Shown: one piece after another, positions 28,910 to 39,263 of the stretch
Numbering within the stretch: position 1 is the first letter of the stretch
How the letters are laid out: each line of letters opens with the position of its first letter
Source: Hyphomonadaceae bacterium
Lineage (GTDB): Bacteria > Pseudomonadota > Alphaproteobacteria > Rhizobiales > Hyphomicrobiaceae
DNA: 64,000 nt
Assembly: GCA_019747815.1 (NCBI GenBank)
Contig: JAIEQJ010000043.1
Coordinates: 1-64,000 of the forward strand
Direction of reading: 5' to 3'
Notes under the pieces: generated by a model
The model's database searches: none
Told to the model about the DNA's origin: nothing
Seen by the model: the letters and a program-made list of their open reading frames with translations, nothing else
Made by a program: the position numbers and the translations under genes

Positions 28910-30493
28910 GTGACAGCCCCCCGCGTCCTCATCGCCGATCAGCTCTCGCCCGCCGCCGTCGACATCTTCAAGCAGCGCGGCATTGCCACCGACGTCAAGG
29001 TCGGCCTTGCCAAGGACGAGCTGGAAAGGATCATCAAGGACTATGATGGCCTCGCCGTGCGCTCCGCCACCAAGGCCACCGAGAAGATCATCGCCGCCGC
29101 CGCCAGGCTGAAGGTGATCGGCCGGGCGGGCATCGGCATCGACAACATCGACGTCAAGGTGGCCACCGCCAAGGGCATCATCGTGATGAACACGCCCTTC
29201 GGCAATTCCATCACCACCGCGGAGCACGCCATCTCGCTCATGATGGCGCTGGCGCGCCAGATCCCGGAGGCCGACCGCTCCACCCAGGCCGGCAAGTGGG
29301 AGAAATCCAAGTTCCTGGGCTCGGAGCTCTATGCCAAGACGCTCGGCGTCATCGGCTGCGGCAACATCGGCTCCATCGTTGCCGACCGCGGCATCGGCCT
29401 GAAGATGAAGGTGATTGCCTTCGATCCCTTCCTCTCGGCCGAGCGCGCGCTGGAGCTGGGCGTGGAGAAGGTGGAGCTCGACGATCTGCTGCGGCGCTCG
29501 GATTTCATCACGCTGCATACCCCGCTCACCGACCGGACCCGCAACATCATCAACGCTGCGGCGCTGGCCAAGACCAGGCGCGGCGTGCGCATCATCAACT
29601 GCGCGCGCGGCGGCCTCGTCGACGAGCACGCGCTGGCGGCCGCGCTGCAAGCGGGCCAGGTCGGCGGCGCCGCCTTCGACGTGTTCGAGGTGGAGCCCGC
29701 CAAGGAGAGCGTGCTGTTCGGTCTGCCGAACGTCATCTGCACGCCGCATCTGGGCGCATCCACGGGCGAGGCGCAGGAGAACGTTGCCCTGCAGGTGGCC
29801 GAGCAGATGTCCGACTACCTGCTGAAGGGGGCGATCTCCAACGCCGTCAATTTCCCAAACATCACCGCCGAGGAGGCGCCGCGGCTCAGGCCCTGGGTGA
29901 AGCTGGCCGAGCAGCTCGGCTCGTTCGCCGGCCAGCTCACCGAGACCAGCATCAAGAGCATCCGCATCGAGTACTCGGGCGAGGTGGCGACGCTCAACAC
30001 CAAGCCGCTCACCGCCGCGGCGCTGGCGGGCGTGCTGCGGCCGCTGCTGTCGGATGTGAACATGGTCTCCGCCGCGATCAGCGCCAGGGAGCGCGGCATC
30101 CTGGTCGAGGAGGTCACGCGCGGCCAGGACGGCGCCTTCGAGAGCTACATCCGCCTGACCGTGACGACCGACGAGTACGAGCGCTCCGTTGCCGGCACCG
30201 TCTTTTCCGATGCGCGCCCGCGCATCATCCAGGTGCGCGACATCGACATGGAGTTCGAGCTGGCGCCGCGCATGCTGTTCATCCGCAACGCCGACAAGCC
30301 GGGCTTCATCGGCAAGTTCGGCATGCTGATGGGTGAGGCGGGCCTCAACATCGCGACGCTGAACCTCGGCCGCGACCGGCCGGGCGGCGATGCCATCTGC
30401 ATGGTGGCGGTCGACGAGCCGGTGTCGGAGGAGGTGCTGGCCAAGATCAGGGCGCTGCCGCAGGTGGTGCGCGTGACCCGCCTGCAGTTCTAG
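28910..30493 (+). CDS. serA: D-3-phosphoglycerate dehydrogenase SerA
   Basis: First enzyme of serine synthesis, 527 residues, GTG start (an ATG six bases upstream meets a stop at once). Substrate domain, NAD-binding GVIGCGNIGS near residue 145, catalytic Arg in NCARGGLVDE, and His in CTPHLGAST are present. A long intervening domain and a C-terminal ACT domain (MLFIRNADKPGFIGKFGMLM) would allow serine feedback control. The TAG stop is the first TAG of a CTAG-bounded repeat element. Confidence 0.97.
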   Translation: MTAPRVLIADQLSPAAVDIFKQRGIATDVKVGLAKDELERIIKDYDGLAVRSATKATEKIIAAAARLKVIGRAGIGIDNIDVKVATAKGIIVMNTPFGNSITTAEHAISLMMALARQIPEADRSTQAGKWEKSKFLGSELYAKTLGVIGCGNIGSIVADRGIGLKMKVIAFDPFLSAERALELGVEKVELDDLLRRSDFITLHTPLTDRTRNIINAAALAKTRRGVRIINCARGGLVDEHALAAALQAGQVGGAAFDVFEVEPAKESVLFGLPNVICTPHLGASTGEAQENVALQVAEQMSDYLLKGAISNAVNFPNITAEEAPRLRPWVKLAEQLGSFAGQLTETSIKSIRIEYSGEVATLNTKPLTAAALAGVLRPLLSDVNMVSAAISARERGILVEEVTRGQDGAFESYIRLTVTTDEYERSVAGTVFSDARPRIIQVRDIDMEFELAPRMLFIRNADKPGFIGKFGMLMGEAGLNIATLNLGRDRPGGDAICMVAVDEPVSEEVLAKIRALPQVVRVTRLQF

Positions 30494-30654
30494 TGTGATG
30501 ATCGAGAAATTCGCCCTTCCTCGCAGCACGCCTGCTGAGCGAATTTCTCGATCTGAATCACACTAGAACCATGAGCTTGCTAGTGTCCTTTCGATCGCGA
30601 AGTTCGTTCAGCGCCTGCTGCAAGATCCGGCGAACTTCGCGATCGGGACACTAG
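30490..30654 (+). repeat. CTAG-bounded double-hairpin element, copy 1
   Basis: Unit A (30490-30566, 77 bp) has arms TGTGATGATCGAGAAATTCG and its near complement, bounded by CTAG on both sides. A 13-bp linker AACCATGAGCTTG follows, then unit B (30580-30654, 75 bp) with arms around TTCGATCGCGAAGTTCG, also CTAG-bounded. Both units start CTAGTGT and end ACACTAG. The first CTAG supplies the serA stop codon. It lies between convergent serA and purA. Confidence 0.92.
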
Positions 30655-30662
30655 CGTCCTCT

Positions 30663-30720
30663 CGTCGAGCGTGGACGCGCTCAGCCTGGTTGTCATCCCG
30701 GACGGCCGCAGGCCGATCCG
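30663..30720 (+). repeat. 58-bp sequence with exact inverted copy at 34351-34408
   Basis: Starts CGTCGAGCGTGGACGCGCTC and runs into the beginning of a REP-like element. The reverse complement of 34351-34408 is identical over 58 bp. Both copies adjoin a CTAG-bounded element, one on its right and one on its left. Confidence 0.9.
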
Positions 30721-30803
30721 GGACCCAGAGCACCAGCAGAGCACCAGCCGCGCGCCCGTGGCCTCTGGGTCCCGGCTCTGCGCACCGCTCCGGCCGGGAT
30801 GAC
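30692..30803. repeat. REP-like element, GTCATCCCGG family, copy 5
   Basis: Begins GTCATCCCGGACGG and ends CCGGCCGGGATGAC with the inner GGGACCCAGAG / CTCTGGGTCCC pair. It lies 29 bases from the 3' end of purA. Together with element copy 1 it fills the 30494-30832 gap. Confidence 0.85.
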
Positions 30804-30832
30804 ACCCGCGATCAATCTCAACCGGAAAGACG

Positions 30833-32125
<1,293 letters not shown>

Positions 32126-32316
32126 ATCTGCCTCGAAAACCCGCCCATCGTCCGAGGCGAGATATAGCCTTGCTCGGGGCGCCAGAACAGCGAAAGCGGC
32201 AGCGACAAAGAACCCATGAGACCCGGCACCAGTGGACCCGGGACACCCATGGGGCCCGGAGCCGTGGGCACCGAGCCCAGAGAGTGGCCCACCGGCGTCC
32301 GCCAGCCCCGGGCGCG

Positions 32317-32481
32317 CTAGTGTGATGATCGAGAAATTCGCCCTTCCTCGCAGCCCGCCTACTGAGCGAATTTCTCGATCTGAATCACACTAGAACCATG
32401 AGCTTGCCAGTGTCCTTTCGATCGCGAAGTTCGTTCAGCGCCTGCTGCAAGATCCGGCGAACTTCGCGATCTGGACACTAG
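32317..32481 (+). repeat. CTAG-bounded double-hairpin element, copy 2
   Basis: Unit A 32317-32393, linker, unit B 32407-32481. The left end of unit B is CCAG instead of CTAG. The arms of unit A are identical to the other copies, while the loop differs (CAGCCCGCCTACTGAG). The right-hand CTAG (32478-32481) supplies the stop codon of the minus-strand DUF4139 gene. The gap 32126-32477 otherwise holds no gene. Confidence 0.92.
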
Positions 32482-34157
32482 GAGCCCTGGCCGTAGGTGA
32501 CCTTCTTGGCCGCCGGCCAGGTTGCACGGTAGCCGAACTCGATGACGCGCTCCTCGTCCGGCGCGAGCGTCGCCTCCCAGGCCAAAATGCCGCGCTTATC
32601 ATCGACGTCGCGCTTGGTGGGGGCGCTCCTGCCGGTCAGCTCGACCTTGATGTCGGCATTCTGCGAGACGGGGATCTGATCCTGCACGACCAGAGGCATG
32701 GCCCGCTCGTGCAGATTCTTCACCGTGATGCGATAGCTGCGCGCATCCGTCTTCGAGGTGGTGATGAGGCCGGTCTCGCCGCGCTTCTCCTCGGCCACCG
32801 CATAGCGCACGCGAATCGCATCGTCGACGCCGAAGCCGAGCTCGTGCTCTTCCCCCGGCGCCAGCAGCGGCAGGCGGCCGTTGCCGACGAAGGTGGTGTC
32901 GCGAAAGAGCGAGACCTGGCCCGGCAGCAGCGGCGTGCCGCGCGCAACCGTCATCCTGGCGTAGAGATAGGCCTTCTCCTCGCGCTTGGGCACGGTGCGG
33001 GCGCCCAGCGCCGGATCGAGCTCAACGTCATCGATCTGGACGCGCTTGATTTCGCCCGTGTCCGGCACGGTCACCCGCCCGGCGATGGCGTAGATCGCCT
33101 GGAAGGCCTGCACCTCCACGCGCGCCCGCTGCTCCTCGGCCACGAGCCCGTCTGCCGCCGTCGTTCGCTCAGCCCGCTCGGCATCGAGGCGGCCGGACCC
33201 GACATGGCCGCGCGGTGTAGCCTGCGGCGCCGGGCGCGGCGATGGCGGCGGCGGCGTATCGGGCTCGTAGTCGACCACGACGGGGGAGAGGACGGGGGAG
33301 GCCGTGCCGGCCGCCGGACGCGCCGTCGACAGGGCCAGCGCCACGTTGTCCCAGACCTCGCCGGTGCGCTGCTGGATGGAGGCGCGCCGCACCAGCTTGA
33401 GCTTCGGCGCCTGCGCCTTGGTGCCCGTCGTCAGGCGCGCGTCGTAGAACGGCGTCCACGATGCGCTTCGCACCTGGTAGCGGATGACGATGTCGGCCTC
33501 GAGCGGGCTGCCGGCATGCACGAACACCTTCACCTCGATGCGCGCCTGCTGCGTCGGCGCGAGCGACGCGAGCTTGCCTTCCAGGTCCTTGATCTGGCGC
33601 TCGACGTCCCGGATCCTGATCTGGGCGTCGAGAATGGCCTTCTGCGCCTGCGCCGCCCGCTCGCCGATCAAGCCGAAGAGCTGGCCCCAATCGGGCTGGG
33701 CCGAGGCCGCCTCATGCGCGGGCGCCGGCCTGGTGGGGAGTTGCGTCAGGTTGTCGATCAGCCGCTTCTGGGCTTCGGCTGCCACCACCGAGGCCTGCAG
33801 CACCGACCTGTCGTCCTTCAGCTTCTCGATGGCGTCCTCGACGCGGCGCCGCTCTGAAGCTGCAACTGCGTCGTCCGCCCGCGGCACGGACACGCTGCGC
33901 GTGTCGACGGAGCCGATCTCCAGCCTGCCCGAAGCCTTGCCCTCGACGCGGACGGACGAGGCGATGGCATTGGCGGGCAAATCGGCGAACAGCAGCGTGT
34001 GCTCGCCGCCCTCGATCCTGACCTTGCCGATGCGCACCACTTCCGCGCCCGACGGATACACGGTGACGGCATCGATGCGCGACGTGCCCTTGACCTCCGC
34101 CGCTTGTGCGCCCGCGGCAATTGCGGGCAGGAGACATAAAGCAATCAGAAGACGCAT
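32478..34157 (-). CDS. Secreted DUF4139/DUF4140 (MuiA-like) protein
   Basis: Exported 559-residue protein, signal peptide MRLLIALCLLPAIAAGAQAAE. The N-terminal DUF4140-like domain starts SRIDAVTVYPSGAEVVRIG. A helical coiled-coil segment lies around residues 95-200, and a long C-terminal DUF4139 beta domain contains VRSASWTPFYDARLT and TFVGNGRLPLLAPGEE. The family is sometimes named mucoidy inhibitor A, but its biochemical role is unknown. The C-terminal WPAAKKVTYGQGS runs straight into the TAG of a repeat element. Confidence 0.87.
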   Translation of the reverse strand: MRLLIALCLLPAIAAGAQAAEVKGTSRIDAVTVYPSGAEVVRIGKVRIEGGEHTLLFADLPANAIASSVRVEGKASGRLEIGSVDTRSVSVPRADDAVAASERRRVEDAIEKLKDDRSVLQASVVAAEAQKRLIDNLTQLPTRPAPAHEAASAQPDWGQLFGLIGERAAQAQKAILDAQIRIRDVERQIKDLEGKLASLAPTQQARIEVKVFVHAGSPLEADIVIRYQVRSASWTPFYDARLTTGTKAQAPKLKLVRRASIQQRTGEVWDNVALALSTARPAAGTASPVLSPVVVDYEPDTPPPPSPRPAPQATPRGHVGSGRLDAERAERTTAADGLVAEEQRARVEVQAFQAIYAIAGRVTVPDTGEIKRVQIDDVELDPALGARTVPKREEKAYLYARMTVARGTPLLPGQVSLFRDTTFVGNGRLPLLAPGEEHELGFGVDDAIRVRYAVAEEKRGETGLITTSKTDARSYRITVKNLHERAMPLVVQDQIPVSQNADIKVELTGRSAPTKRDVDDKRGILAWEATLAPDEERVIEFGYRATWPAAKKVTYGQGS

Positions 34158-34339
34158 GGTGTTCTCTCCGCGACCGAAGCGCCGGCCAATCCAAGACGGA
34201 CGCTCCCAATGAGCGTCGCGAAAGGGTAGCGGCGTTCATGTCGCCAGTGTGACGCGCCGCGCGCGGATCTGTGACGTTACCGCGTTGTAATCCGGAGGAA
34301 CTTCCGATCGGCCAACCGGCCGAGAAGTGCAGCGAAGGT

Positions 34340-34379
34340 GTCATCCCGGCCGGATCGGCCTGCGGCCGTCCGGGATGAC
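34340..34379. repeat. REP-like element, GTCATCCCGG family, short copy 6
   Basis: A compact palindrome: GTCATCCCGG...CCGGGATGAC with only 20 bases between the arms. Its right part overlaps the inverted 58-bp copy (34351-34408). It lies upstream of the DUF4139 gene start and next to element copy 3. Confidence 0.85.
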
Positions 34380-34416
34380 AACCAGGCTGAGCGCGTCCAC
34401 GCTCGACGGGAGGATC

Positions 34417-34581
34417 CTAGTGTGATGATCGAGAAATTCGCCCTTCCTCGCAGCCCGCCTACTGAGCGAATTTCTCGATCTGAATCACACTAGAACCATG
34501 AGCTTGCCAGTGTCCTTTCGATCGCGAAGTTCGTTCAGCGCCTGCTGCGAGATCCGGCGAACTTCGCGATCGGGACACTAG
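34417..34581 (+). repeat. CTAG-bounded double-hairpin element, copy 3
   Basis: Unit A 34417-34493, unit B 34507-34581 (left end CCAG). The loop of unit A is identical to copy 2. Unit B has one extra change (CTGCGAGATCC). It lies between the DUF4139 gene and the GNAT gene, both on the minus strand, and touches no stop codon. Confidence 0.92.
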
Positions 34582-34597
34582 CGCCGGGCTCGCGTCC

Positions 34598-34625
34598 CCC
34601 TCTCCCCGTTCTGACGGGGAGAGGG
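34598..34625. repeat. CCCTCTCCCCG perfect hairpin
   Basis: Arms CCCTCTCCCCG and CGGGGAGAGGG (11 bp) with loop TTCTGA, 18 bases beyond the 3' end of the GNAT gene. It lacks a T-tract in the minus-strand direction. Similar to 50242-50279. Confidence 0.7.
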
Positions 34626-34642
34626 AGCAAGCGGGTGGCGGC

Positions 34643-35173
34643 TCATGGGGGCGCGCCAAGATTGGCTGAGACGATGCCGCCGTAATTGGCCAGCGCCCCC
34701 TCGACCAGCTCGGCGGCCAGCAGCCGGCCGGTGTCGACCGGGCCGGGCAGCGTGATCTGCCCCTGCGGGACGCGGCGGAACCCCAGCTTGGTGTAGTAGG
34801 GCTCGTCGCCCACCAGCACGACAAGGGCGATGCCGGCCTCGCGCGCGTCGCGCAGGGCGTCGGCAACGAGGCCGCGGCCATGCCCCCGGTTGGCGAATGC
34901 CGGGTCGACCGCCAGCGGCCCGAGCAGCAGCGCGCCGTTTCTGCCGCCGATGCGGATGGGCGTGAAGCGCACCGCCGCCACGAGCTGGCCGTCGATCACG
35001 CACACGCGGCAGAACGGCGAGAAGTCGCCGGTGCCCTCCCGGATGCGGTAGGCGGTGCGCGCAAAGCGGCCGGGGCCGAAGGCCCGCGCGTTGAGACTGC
35101 GGATCTGAGCAACATCGCCTGGCGCGACCGCGCGCACCGTGATCTCGCTCGGGGGCTGGGTGCTCACCACCAT
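34643..35173 (-). CDS. GNAT family N-acetyltransferase
   Basis: Cytosolic acetyltransferase, 176 residues, single GNAT domain resembling YhbS-type proteins. The acetyl-CoA-binding segment reads [21 protein letters not shown] (about residues 80-100), with the Q/RxxGxG/A motif as RGHGRG. Later segments [19 protein letters not shown] are typical. The substrate is unknown. The start overlaps the end of the Nudix gene by 10 bases, so the two are translationally coupled. Confidence 0.88.
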   Translation of the reverse strand: MVVSTQPPSEITVRAVAPGDVAQIRSLNARAFGPGRFARTAYRIREGTGDFSPFCRVCVIDGQLVAAVRFTPIRIGGRNGALLLGPLAVDPAFANRGHGRGLVADALRDAREAGIALVVLVGDEPYYTKLGFRRVPQGQITLPGPVDTGRLLAAELVEGALANYGGIVSANLGAPP

Positions 35174-35622
35174 TCACTCCTCGTATGCTGTCCGAAAACT
35201 TCTGCCATGCGCCGGTGCACGCTCGGCGCGGCGTCTGCCGGCAAGGCTCCTGCGGGAAAGAAGCGCTGCTCCAGGATCTCCATGTTGGACGCGGGCACAC
35301 GAGGCTGCGTCCACTCGCGCACCACAAACAGCGCGATGTGGTCGCCGGGAAAGGCTGCGAAGTTCGCATAGATGCCGACGAGCTGCGGCAGCCCCGACAG
35401 GATCACCCCGGTTTCCTCCTTCAGCTCGCGGGCCAGTGCGGTCATGACCGTCTCGCGCTTCTCTACGCCGCCGCCGGGAAAATGCCAGCCCGGCCGATAC
35501 CCGTGGCGAACCAGCAGCACGCGGTCCTGCCCGTCCACCACGATGCCCTGGGCGCCCAGGGTCAGCCCCCGTTTGAGGCGCCAATAGCGCTGCACCGCCT
35601 TGGTGACAATGACGTTGGCCAT
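35164..35622 (-). CDS. Nudix hydrolase
   Basis: 152-residue Nudix protein. The full Nudix box is visible as [20 protein letters not shown] followed by ETGV (about residues 48-72), with the catalytic RE..EE. It would hydrolyse a nucleoside diphosphate linked to another group; the substrate cannot be read. First gene of a two-gene operon with the GNAT acetyltransferase. Confidence 0.9.
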   Translation of the reverse strand: MANVIVTKAVQRYWRLKRGLTLGAQGIVVDGQDRVLLVRHGYRPGWHFPGGGVEKRETVMTALARELKEETGVILSGLPQLVGIYANFAAFPGDHIALFVVREWTQPRVPASNMEILEQRFFPAGALPADAAPSVHRRMAEVFGQHTRSEWW

Positions 35623-35699
35623 GGACCGCTCCGGCTGTGCCCTCCCGGGTGCCCGTGTTTCTTATCGATTGCACGATTTGGCAAGCCCGCGCGAAGCGG

Positions 35700-35721
35700 C
35701 TAGTCAGTCTCTAGTCAGTCT
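35700..35721 (+). repeat. Tandem 11-bp duplication before phosphoesterase gene
   Basis: CTAGTCAGTCT occurs twice in tandem, ending 6 bases before the ATG at 35728. It overlaps the place where a ribosome site would be expected. Confidence 0.7.
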
Positions 35722-35727
35722 CGGGAC

Positions 35728-36648
35728 ATGACGATGCCCATCACCATTGCGCATCTGACCGACGTGCACCTGGGACCGGTCGAGGGGTTCGGCCCGCGCT
35801 ATTGGAGCGTGAAACGCGCGGCGGGCTACTACAACTGGATGCGCCACCGCCGGCTTGATCACCAGCGCGGCGTGCTCGATCGCCTCCTCGCCGACCTGGC
35901 GGCGCAGCGGCCCGATCACATCGTGGTGACGGGCGATCTCGTCAACATCGGCCTGCCGCAGGAGCACATCAACGCGTTGGCGTGGCTGGAGGCCTTGGGT
36001 CCCCCCGGTCGCGTCAGCGTCATCCCCGGCAACCACGACATCTACGCGCCCATCGGCCGGGACCCCGGCACGCGGCGCTGGGCCGCCTACATGGCCTCGG
36101 ACGCGGAGGGCGCCGCCTTTGTCCGCGAGGCTTCCGATTTCCCGTTCGTGCGGGTGCTCGGCGGCGTGGCGCTGATCGGGGTGAACTCGGCCGTGCCGAC
36201 GCCGCCATTGATGGCCTGGGGCCGGGTCGGCGAGGATCAGCTTGCGCGTCTGGCCGCCGCGCTGGACGCGCTGGGGCAGGCGCGCCTCTTCCGCCTGGTG
36301 CTCATCCACCACCCGCCGCTCAGCGGTCAGGCGTCATATGTGCGCGGCCTCAAGGATGCTGCGGCCTTGCAGGCGGTGCTGACGCGGCACGGCGCCGAGC
36401 TCGTCATCCACGGCCACAATCACCGCAGCATGCTGGCTTGGGCCGATGGACCGTCCGGCCGGTTTCCCGTCGTCGGCACGCCGTCCGCGTCGCTGGGCCG
36501 GCGGCACCGGCACGAGCCGCTGGGCCGCTACAACCTTTTGCGCATCGATGCCGCCCGGCGGCGTGTCGATCTCATGGGCCGCGGCCTTGCCGAACCGTCT
36601 GGCGCCGTCGTCGAGCTCGAGCGGCGCATATTGGCGCCAAAGGCCTAG
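35728..36648 (+). CDS. Cytosolic metallophosphoesterase (CpdA-like)
   Basis: 306-residue calcineurin-like phosphoesterase without a signal peptide. Metal motifs in order: HLTDVHLG (residues 8-15), VTGDLVNIG, IPGNHDIYAP, IHHPP and HGHNHR. The overall layout resembles CpdA/Icc cyclic-nucleotide phosphodiesterases, but the substrate is unproven. Divergent from the Nudix-GNAT pair. Its TAG stop is in a free CTAG. Confidence 0.88.
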   Translation: MTMPITIAHLTDVHLGPVEGFGPRYWSVKRAAGYYNWMRHRRLDHQRGVLDRLLADLAAQRPDHIVVTGDLVNIGLPQEHINALAWLEALGPPGRVSVIPGNHDIYAPIGRDPGTRRWAAYMASDAEGAAFVREASDFPFVRVLGGVALIGVNSAVPTPPLMAWGRVGEDQLARLAAALDALGQARLFRLVLIHHPPLSGQASYVRGLKDAAALQAVLTRHGAELVIHGHNHRSMLAWADGPSGRFPVVGTPSASLGRRHRHEPLGRYNLLRIDAARRRVDLMGRGLAEPSGAVVELERRILAPKA

Positions 36649-36954
36649 GCGTCTCGGGTACACAAATTGTACTGCGCACGCCTTGGTTCGCGGCCAACGG
36701 CCGTCCGGAAGGCGCATTCAGTACAGATTGAGAAGTTGAGGGGATCGGTGCGACCTCCGAGAATGGGCGGCATCGCATGGTCCAGCCGTGCATTAAGGTT
36801 GACGGGGCTCAGCCGGCAGCCGATCAGGCGCGGCGGGAGAGATCGGTACGGATTTGTGAAGTGATGGCAGCCGGGGGAGGGCTCAGAATGGATGCGAGAC
36901 GCGGGCTGCTGCCCGTCGGCGCGGTCCGCCTGGTCCCAAGATTGGAGGTCCGCC
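36649..36954. other. Intergenic stretch with a GTACA dyad
   Basis: 306 bases without a credible gene. It contains the perfect inverted repeat GTACA-CAAAT-TGTAC at 36658-36672, immediately after the phosphoesterase stop, which could be an operator. Nothing else was recognised. Confidence 0.4.
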
Positions 36955-37428
36955 ATGAACTCCCCCGTCGTGACGTTCCGTATCCTGATGCTTGCCCTTG
37001 GCGTCGTTGCGGTGGCACCCGCCGCGGTTGCGCAGGAGCACAGGATGATCATGCCGGCCGATCTCACGTGGGCCGACGTGCCCTCCCTGCCCCAGGGCGC
37101 CAAGGTCGCCGTGCTCGAAGGCAACATGAGCGAGGCGCAGCCGTTCACGGTGCGCTTGCGGTTTCCGGCCAACTATAAGCTCCCGGCCCATTGGCATCCC
37201 GCGGTCGAGCGCGTGACGGTGCTGTCCGGCACCTTCAACATGGGCATGGGCGACAAGCTCGATGAGGCCAAGACCATGCCGCTCACAGTCGGCGCGGTTG
37301 CCATCATGCAGCCCCAGACCCGGCATTTTGCCTGGACCAAGGAGGAGACGGTGGTGCAGCTGCACGGCACCGGCCCGTGGGGGATCACCTACGTCAACGA
37401 GGCCGACGATCCGAGAAAGAAGCGGTAG
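36955..37428 (+). CDS. Secreted cupin-domain protein
   Basis: 157-residue exported protein: GGAGG 8 bases upstream, signal peptide ending AAVAQ near residue 28. The single cupin barrel has PAHWHPAVERVTVLSGTFNMG (His-x-His and Glu of motif 1) and QTRHFAWTKEETVVQLHGTGP (motif 2), so a metal site is intact. Similar to DUF4437-type secreted cupins; reaction unknown. A 7-bp stem hairpin (GCGCTGG...CCAGCGC) follows the stop. Confidence 0.85.
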   Translation: MNSPVVTFRILMLALGVVAVAPAAVAQEHRMIMPADLTWADVPSLPQGAKVAVLEGNMSEAQPFTVRLRFPANYKLPAHWHPAVERVTVLSGTFNMGMGDKLDEAKTMPLTVGAVAIMQPQTRHFAWTKEETVVQLHGTGPWGITYVNEADDPRKKR

Positions 37429-37570
37429 AGCGCTGGAGCCGCCAGCGCCGACACATGAGCAGGGCTCATAGGAGCTCTGAGAAATTCTCGCGTTCCCACG
37501 GGTGATGTCGCTTGGGGGGCTGCGGGGTTGTGTACTATCTGAATAGGCCCAGCAGCCAGCGAGTCTCCCG

Positions 37571-38797
37571 ATGCAGAAACGCCTGTCTTCCGTGCCCGAG
37601 GCTGTGCGCCCGCTGTGGGTCGTCGTGCTCTCGGCGGGCCTGATCGTCGGCATCGCCATGGGCCTGCGCCAGGTCATGGGCCTCTATCTGCAGCCGATGA
37701 CGACCGAGCTCGGCATCGGCCGCGAACCCTTCTCCACCTCCATGGCCATTGCCAATCTGATCTGGGGGCTTGGCGCGGTGGCGGCCGGCATGATCGCCGA
37801 CCGCTATGGTGCGGGCCGCGTGGTGGTGGCCGGCACGCTCGCCACCATGGCGGGCCTCTACGTCATGTATGCGGCCACGACATCCTTCGATCTGATGTTG
37901 AGCGGCGTGCTGCTCGGCATCGGCGTCAGCGGCACCGGCCTCACCGCGCTGGTCGGCGCCGCAGGGCGCGCCGCCCCGCCCGACCAGCGCACGGCCGCCA
38001 TCGCCGCGCTCGGCATGGCGAGCGGCATCGGCGGCTTCCTGGCGTTCCCCTATACGCACCTGCTCATGAGCCTGGTCGGGTGGCAGACGAGCCTTCTCGT
38101 CCTGACGGCCACCATGGCGCTGGTGCTGCCGCTGGCCTGGCCGCTGAGCGGCAAGCCCACCTCCTCGAGCCTGCTCGACCAGCAGACGCTGGGCGAGGCC
38201 GTCAAGGAGGCCTGCACGCACCCGAGCTACCTGCTGCTCACCATCGGCTTCTTCGTGTGCGGCTTCCATGTGGCGTTTTATGGCGTCCACCTGCCGGCCT
38301 TCGTGGCCGACAAGGGCCTGGATGCCAGTGTGGGCGTGGCCGCGCTGACCACGGTCGGGCTCGCAAACCTGGTCGGCACCTACATCGCCGGCCAGTCGGG
38401 CCGCTTCATCGAGAAGCGCCGGGGCTTGAGCCTCATCTACTTCGGCCGCTGCTTCGTGTTCCTGGGGCTCCTGTTCCTGCCGATCACGGGCGCCACGGTG
38501 ATCATCCTGAGCGCCGTTCTCGGCCTCCTATGGCTCTCCACGGTGCCGCTCACCTCCAGCCTGGTGGCGACGTTCTTCGGCACGCGGTGGATGTCCATGC
38601 TGTTCGGCGTGGTGTTCCTGTCCCACCAGGTCGGCTCGTTCACGGGCCTGTGGCTGGCCGGCACCCTCTACGATCTCACCAAGTCCTATGATATGATGTG
38701 GTGGATATCGATTGCGCTGGGCCTGTTCGCGGCGGCCATCCACTGGCCGATCCAGGAGCGCCCGGTGGCGCGGCTGGCGGCCGCCGAGGCCGCATGA
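37571..38797 (+). CDS. MFS transporter
   Basis: Inner-membrane permease, 408 residues, about 12 transmembrane helices. The loop 2-3 signature appears as GMIADRYGAGRVVV (residues about 75-88). The first helix region GIAMGLRQVMGLYLQPMTTELG and the large central loop resemble anion/monocarboxylate-type MFS carriers, but the substrate is unknown. A 65-residue membrane protein gene follows after 27 bases and is probably co-transcribed. Confidence 0.9.
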   Translation: MQKRLSSVPEAVRPLWVVVLSAGLIVGIAMGLRQVMGLYLQPMTTELGIGREPFSTSMAIANLIWGLGAVAAGMIADRYGAGRVVVAGTLATMAGLYVMYAATTSFDLMLSGVLLGIGVSGTGLTALVGAAGRAAPPDQRTAAIAALGMASGIGGFLAFPYTHLLMSLVGWQTSLLVLTATMALVLPLAWPLSGKPTSSSLLDQQTLGEAVKEACTHPSYLLLTIGFFVCGFHVAFYGVHLPAFVADKGLDASVGVAALTTVGLANLVGTYIAGQSGRFIEKRRGLSLIYFGRCFVFLGLLFLPITGATVIILSAVLGLLWLSTVPLTSSLVATFFGTRWMSMLFGVVFLSHQVGSFTGLWLAGTLYDLTKSYDMMWWISIALGLFAAAIHWPIQERPVARLAAAEAA

Positions 38798-38824
38798 GGA
38801 CCCGCTGCGGAGCCTGAAAGGACG

Positions 38825-39022
38825 ATGGCAAGTCAGAGCGGTATGCACGAGGCGGATGCGGCGCGGATGATGGCGGCGCGGGAGAGGATGCCCGCCGCCG
38901 TTCGCTTCAGCGTGCTCGCCGCGGTTGGCCTGGCGCTCGCCGGCGCGCTCTATCTCATTGCGGTGCGTGGCGAGGCCCTGCTCGTCGACCTCTCCGCTCT
39001 CCAGCGCATCTTCTGCTTCTAG
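38825..39022 (+). CDS. Small single-pass membrane protein
   Basis: 65-residue protein with a hydrophilic N-terminus (about 25 residues) and one TM helix (FSVLAAVGLALAGALYLIAV, residues 28-47), ending LQRIFCF. GCCTGAAAGGACG gives a ribosome site. Probably co-transcribed with the MFS gene. The stop TAG is the CTAG of a repeat element. Confidence 0.7.
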   Translation: MASQSGMHEADAARMMAARERMPAAVRFSVLAAVGLALAGALYLIAVRGEALLVDLSALQRIFCF

Positions 39023-39183
39023 TGTGATGATCGAGAAATTCGCCCTTTCTCGCAGCACGCCTACTGAGCGAATTTCTCGATCTGAATCACACTAGAACCA
39101 TGAACTTGCTAGTGTCCTTTCGATCGCGAAGTTCGTTCGGCGCCTGCTGCAAGGTCCGGCGAACTTCGCGATCGGGACACTAG
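39019..39183 (+). repeat. CTAG-bounded double-hairpin element, copy 4
   Basis: Unit A 39019-39095, linker AACCATGAACTTG, unit B 39109-39183, all outer and inner ends CTAG. Unit A loop TCTCGCAGCACGCCTACTGAG is a distinct variant. The left CTAG gives the stop of the 65-residue membrane protein gene. Confidence 0.92.
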
Positions 39184-39263
39184 CTCATCGCCCGGCATCC
39201 ACCCAAGCCAGTCAACGCGGGATGTGAGCTCTTGCCAGTCGGTCGCGACCCGGATCGTACGTC

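Noticed and set aside
32215-32316. Collagen-like GPxG frame upstream of purA on the minus strand
   Set aside because: Short, no ribosome site, and produced by a GGGCCC-rich stretch; not supported as a gene or as a PurA extension.
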